This document shows positions 61,614 to 64,000 of a DNA stretch of 64,000 nucleotides, piece by piece. The stretch is from Hyphococcus sp. (GTDB lineage: Bacteria; Pseudomonadota; Alphaproteobacteria; Caulobacterales; Parvularculaceae): the NCBI GenBank assembly GCA_021776245.1, contig JAJFGF010000047.1:1-64000 (forward strand), in the 5' to 3' direction. A program made the translations under genes and the position numbers. Below the pieces are notes generated by a model. It was not told where the DNA came from and searched no databases. It saw only the letters and a program-made list of their open reading frames with translations. Numbering within the stretch: the first letter of the stretch is position 1; each line of letters opens with the position of its first letter.

Positions 61614-62852
61614 ATGAATATCACGATATGTGGGCTGGCGCTCGCCATTTTGGCGGCGGCGCAGAGCCCGGTTGCCGCGCAATCGCAGGCCACGACAAGC
61701 GAGGGCGCCGCATTGCGGCTTTTCCTCAAAGATACGGCGCGCGCGCATCCGCGGCTCGAGAGCGCCAGAGCTGAAGTCGACGCGGTTGAAGCGCGCGCAC
61801 GGGCGCAATCACGCCCGCTTTATAACCCGGAGATCGAGGGTGAGTTTGAAGACAGCGAAGATGATGACGCTGATCTGAAAGCGGTCACGCTTTCAAAGGC
61901 TTTTGACGTCACCAACAAACGCGCCAGCCGCGCGAAAGTTGGCCGGTTTGAAGCGGAGGCGGCCAGTCTTGGATTTGAAGCCGAAATGCGCTCGCTTTAT
62001 TCTGATCTTCTTGGGGCGCTTTCCGAATACCAGACGCGAAATTCCATCTTAAAGATTGCGAAAGCGCGGGCGGCCGGCGCCCGTGACTTTGCGAACATTG
62101 CGGCAAAGCGGGCCCGCGCCGGCGATCTTGGCAAATCCGAACTATTGACTGCGCAACTGACGCTTTCACAGGCCCTCGCAGAAGAATCCATCGCACGCAG
62201 CGAGTTTTCATCGGCGCGCCAAAGTCTCGTTGGGCTGGTCGGCGAAGTGCGCCCGTCATGGCCGTCGCTTCCCGAGCCGCCAATCGCAATCCCTGCGATC
62301 GATCTTGCAAATGTGATGATATTGCCGGAAGTTCGCGCTGCGCGGGCCCGTTCGGAGGCTTTGCGCGCTCAGGTCCGGGTTGCAAAAAAAGAGCGCGCAC
62401 CCGATCCAACAATCGGCGCCAGCTATGGTCGTGAAGGATCGGCCGATTTTGCCGGGGTTCGTTTCTCGGTGCCGATACCTGTATTTAATTCCGGAAAAGC
62501 CGAAGTTGTCGCCGCCCGCGCCGACAGGCTTGCCGCTGAACTCGCCATTCGTGATCAGATCCGGAAAGCGGAAGCGCGGCTAACGGAAAGCGGTGTTCGC
62601 TATGCTGTCGCCATGCGCAGCTGGAGCGACTGGCGCAACACCGGCATCGGCGCGCTCGATGAACAACGCAATGTGCTGGACCGTCTTTGGCGCTCCGGCG
62701 ACATAAACACCGTCGATTATCTTGTGCAGCTCGACCAGACCTATGACGCGGAACGCGCTGGCATTGAGCTTTTCGGATCAACCTGGGCGGCCTGGGCCGA
62801 CTGGCTCGACGCGTCGGGAACATTGTTTGATTGGATGGAGGCTCTCTCATGA
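61614..62852 (+). CDS. TolC/CzcC-family outer-membrane efflux protein
   Basis: Signal peptide; ARAHPRLESARAEVDAVEARARAQSRPLYNPEIEGEFEDSEDDDADLKAVTLSKAFDVTNKRASRAKVGRFEAEAASLGFEAE. Confidence 0.9.
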   Translation: MNITICGLALAILAAAQSPVAAQSQATTSEGAALRLFLKDTARAHPRLESARAEVDAVEARARAQSRPLYNPEIEGEFEDSEDDDADLKAVTLSKAFDVTNKRASRAKVGRFEAEAASLGFEAEMRSLYSDLLGALSEYQTRNSILKIAKARAAGARDFANIAAKRARAGDLGKSELLTAQLTLSQALAEESIARSEFSSARQSLVGLVGEVRPSWPSLPEPPIAIPAIDLANVMILPEVRAARARSEALRAQVRVAKKERAPDPTIGASYGREGSADFAGVRFSVPIPVFNSGKAEVVAARADRLAAELAIRDQIRKAEARLTESGVRYAVAMRSWSDWRNTGIGALDEQRNVLDRLWRSGDINTVDYLVQLDQTYDAERAGIELFGSTWAAWADWLDASGTLFDWMEALS

Positions 62853-64000
62853 CTTCGCTATTGAAAAATCGCGCGAGCGCTATCCCTGTTTTTGCTCTCA
62901 TCGTTGGCGTCGCTTTTTTTAGCTGGCGCGCAATAAGCGCGGGCGACACTTCGCCCGCCGCAGAAGTCCATGCAGACGCCGGTGAGGAGCACGGCGAAGA
63001 GGAGGGCGAAAGCCATGTTGAAATGTCCGCCGCGGAGCGCAAGGCGCAAAGCATTGAATCAGTGACGCTCCAGCTGCGGCGCCTGTCCGGCGAAATTGTT
63101 GTTCCCGGCGAGATTACCGCCAACCGTTATCGAACCTCACAGGTCACTCCCCGGATTAGCGCTCAAATCGTCGCGCGCAGCATTGTGCGCGGTCAGGATG
63201 TGGAGGAAGGAACGCCTCTATTGACATTGTCGAGCGTCGAAATGGCGCAGGCACAGGGCGCGCTTTTGATTGCAGACAAGGAATGGCGCCGCGTGCGCAA
63301 TCTGGGCCGCGATGTCGTGTCCGAAAAACGTTATCTTGAAGCTGAAGTCGCACGGCAACAGGCCTACGCCAAGCTGCTGTCATACGGAATGGCCGAAGCT
63401 GAAATCGCTGAGTTGCTCAAGGCTGGCGATGCAAGCAAAGCGACGGGACAATTTATCCTGTTTGCGCCGCAGGCCGGCACCATTGTGCGCGATGATTTTA
63501 CGCTCGGCGAATTTACCGAGCCCGGCGCAATGCTGATCGAGATCAGCGATGAATCGACGGTCTGGGTCGAGGCGCGCCTCTCCTCTGAACAAGCCGCACA
63601 GATCGATATTGGCGCCGCCGCGCGGGTAAAATCGACTGCCGGTCATTCGGAATCCGGCAGCGTCATCCAACTTCAGCATGCGCTTGACGAAACCACCCGC
63701 ACCCTGATGGCGCGGGTCGAAATCGACAATACCGACGATGATTTTCACGCTGGCCAGTTCGTTGACGCCGCCATCGCAACCAAGGAAAGCGAAGAAGTGC
63801 TGGCCCTGCCGGAAGAAGCTGTCATTTTGATGGATGGCTCGCCGACAGTTTTTGTCATCGAGGGCGATGAACTCCACCCAACCGCAATAAAGACGGGTGC
63901 CACGCGCGGCGGCTGGATCGAGATTTCCGCCGGCGTTTCTGCCGGCGATGAGATTGCCGTCACGCAACTCTTTCTTCTCAAATCGCTCATCCAGAAATCG
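62849..64000 (+). CDS. RND efflux periplasmic adaptor (CzcB-like), truncated by window edge
   Basis: ATGA overlap with CzcC-like gene; MTSLLKNRASAIPVFALIVGVAFFSWRAISAGDTSPAAEVHADAGEEHGEEEGESHVEMSAAERKAQ..VVPGEITANRYRTSQVTPRISAQIVARSIVRGQDVEEGTPLLTL. Confidence 0.9.
   Translation, partial: MTSLLKNRASAIPVFALIVGVAFFSWRAISAGDTSPAAEVHADAGEEHGEEEGESHVEMSAAERKAQSIESVTLQLRRLSGEIVVPGEITANRYRTSQVTPRISAQIVARSIVRGQDVEEGTPLLTLSSVEMAQAQGALLIADKEWRRVRNLGRDVVSEKRYLEAEVARQQAYAKLLSYGMAEAEIAELLKAGDASKATGQFILFAPQAGTIVRDDFTLGEFTEPGAMLIEISDESTVWVEARLSSEQAAQIDIGAAARVKSTAGHSESGSVIQLQHALDETTRTLMARVEIDNTDDDFHAGQFVDAAIATKESEEVLALPEEAVILMDGSPTVFVIEGDELHPTAIKTGATRGGWIEISAGVSAGDEIAVTQLFLLKSLIQKS

Overview
Chromosomal window from what looks like an alphaproteobacterium (FliX and FlbY homologues, alphaproteobacterial-type palindromic repeats). 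I see no rRNA, tRNA, CRISPR array or intact prophage. Main blocks, left to right: (1) truncated IS3-type transposase at the left edge. (2) NamZ/DUF1343 and DOMON-like genes, then a compact Entner-Doudoroff operon (zwf-pgl-edd-glk-eda) next to an alpha-glucoside locus (MFS, GH13, LacI, TonB receptor) that shares TTGCGCAA-type operator motifs. (3) A predicted peptide/amide-forming locus: giant DUF2126 transglutaminase, class-II-amidotransferase-like/transglutaminase fusion, circularly permuted ATP-grasp, alpha-E protein and glutaminase. After a decayed VirJ fragment and ppk2 comes a second set: uncharacterised protein, CocE/S15 hydrolase, D-Ala-D-Ala-ligase-like ATP-grasp. (4) A decayed patch (29.2-31.3 kb) with a guaA 3' fragment, a broken response regulator and two intact micro-ORFs, one an entericidin-like lipoprotein. 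(5) guaA, a dicarboxylate symporter flanked by a 43-bp direct repeat, an amidohydrolase and an RsmB-like methyltransferase. (6) Three tandem TPR-sulfotransferase paralogues. (7) guaB, an NTN-like protein, rlmE, an ECF sigma operon and dksA. (8) A flagellar remnant: fliX, flgI broken by deletions and frameshifts, flgJ-like, flbY. (9) Two arrays of a palindromic element with an exact 62-bp period. (10) A nucleoside transporter, a phosphomannomutase, and a metal-resistance island (MerR, CDF-like, lspA, His-rich protein, CzcC- and CzcB-like). Best candidates for an under-described system are the amidoligase/transglutaminase locus (14.6-29.2 kb) and the triple TPR-sulfotransferase operon (39-43 kb). 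All names come from reading the translations; no database search was run.
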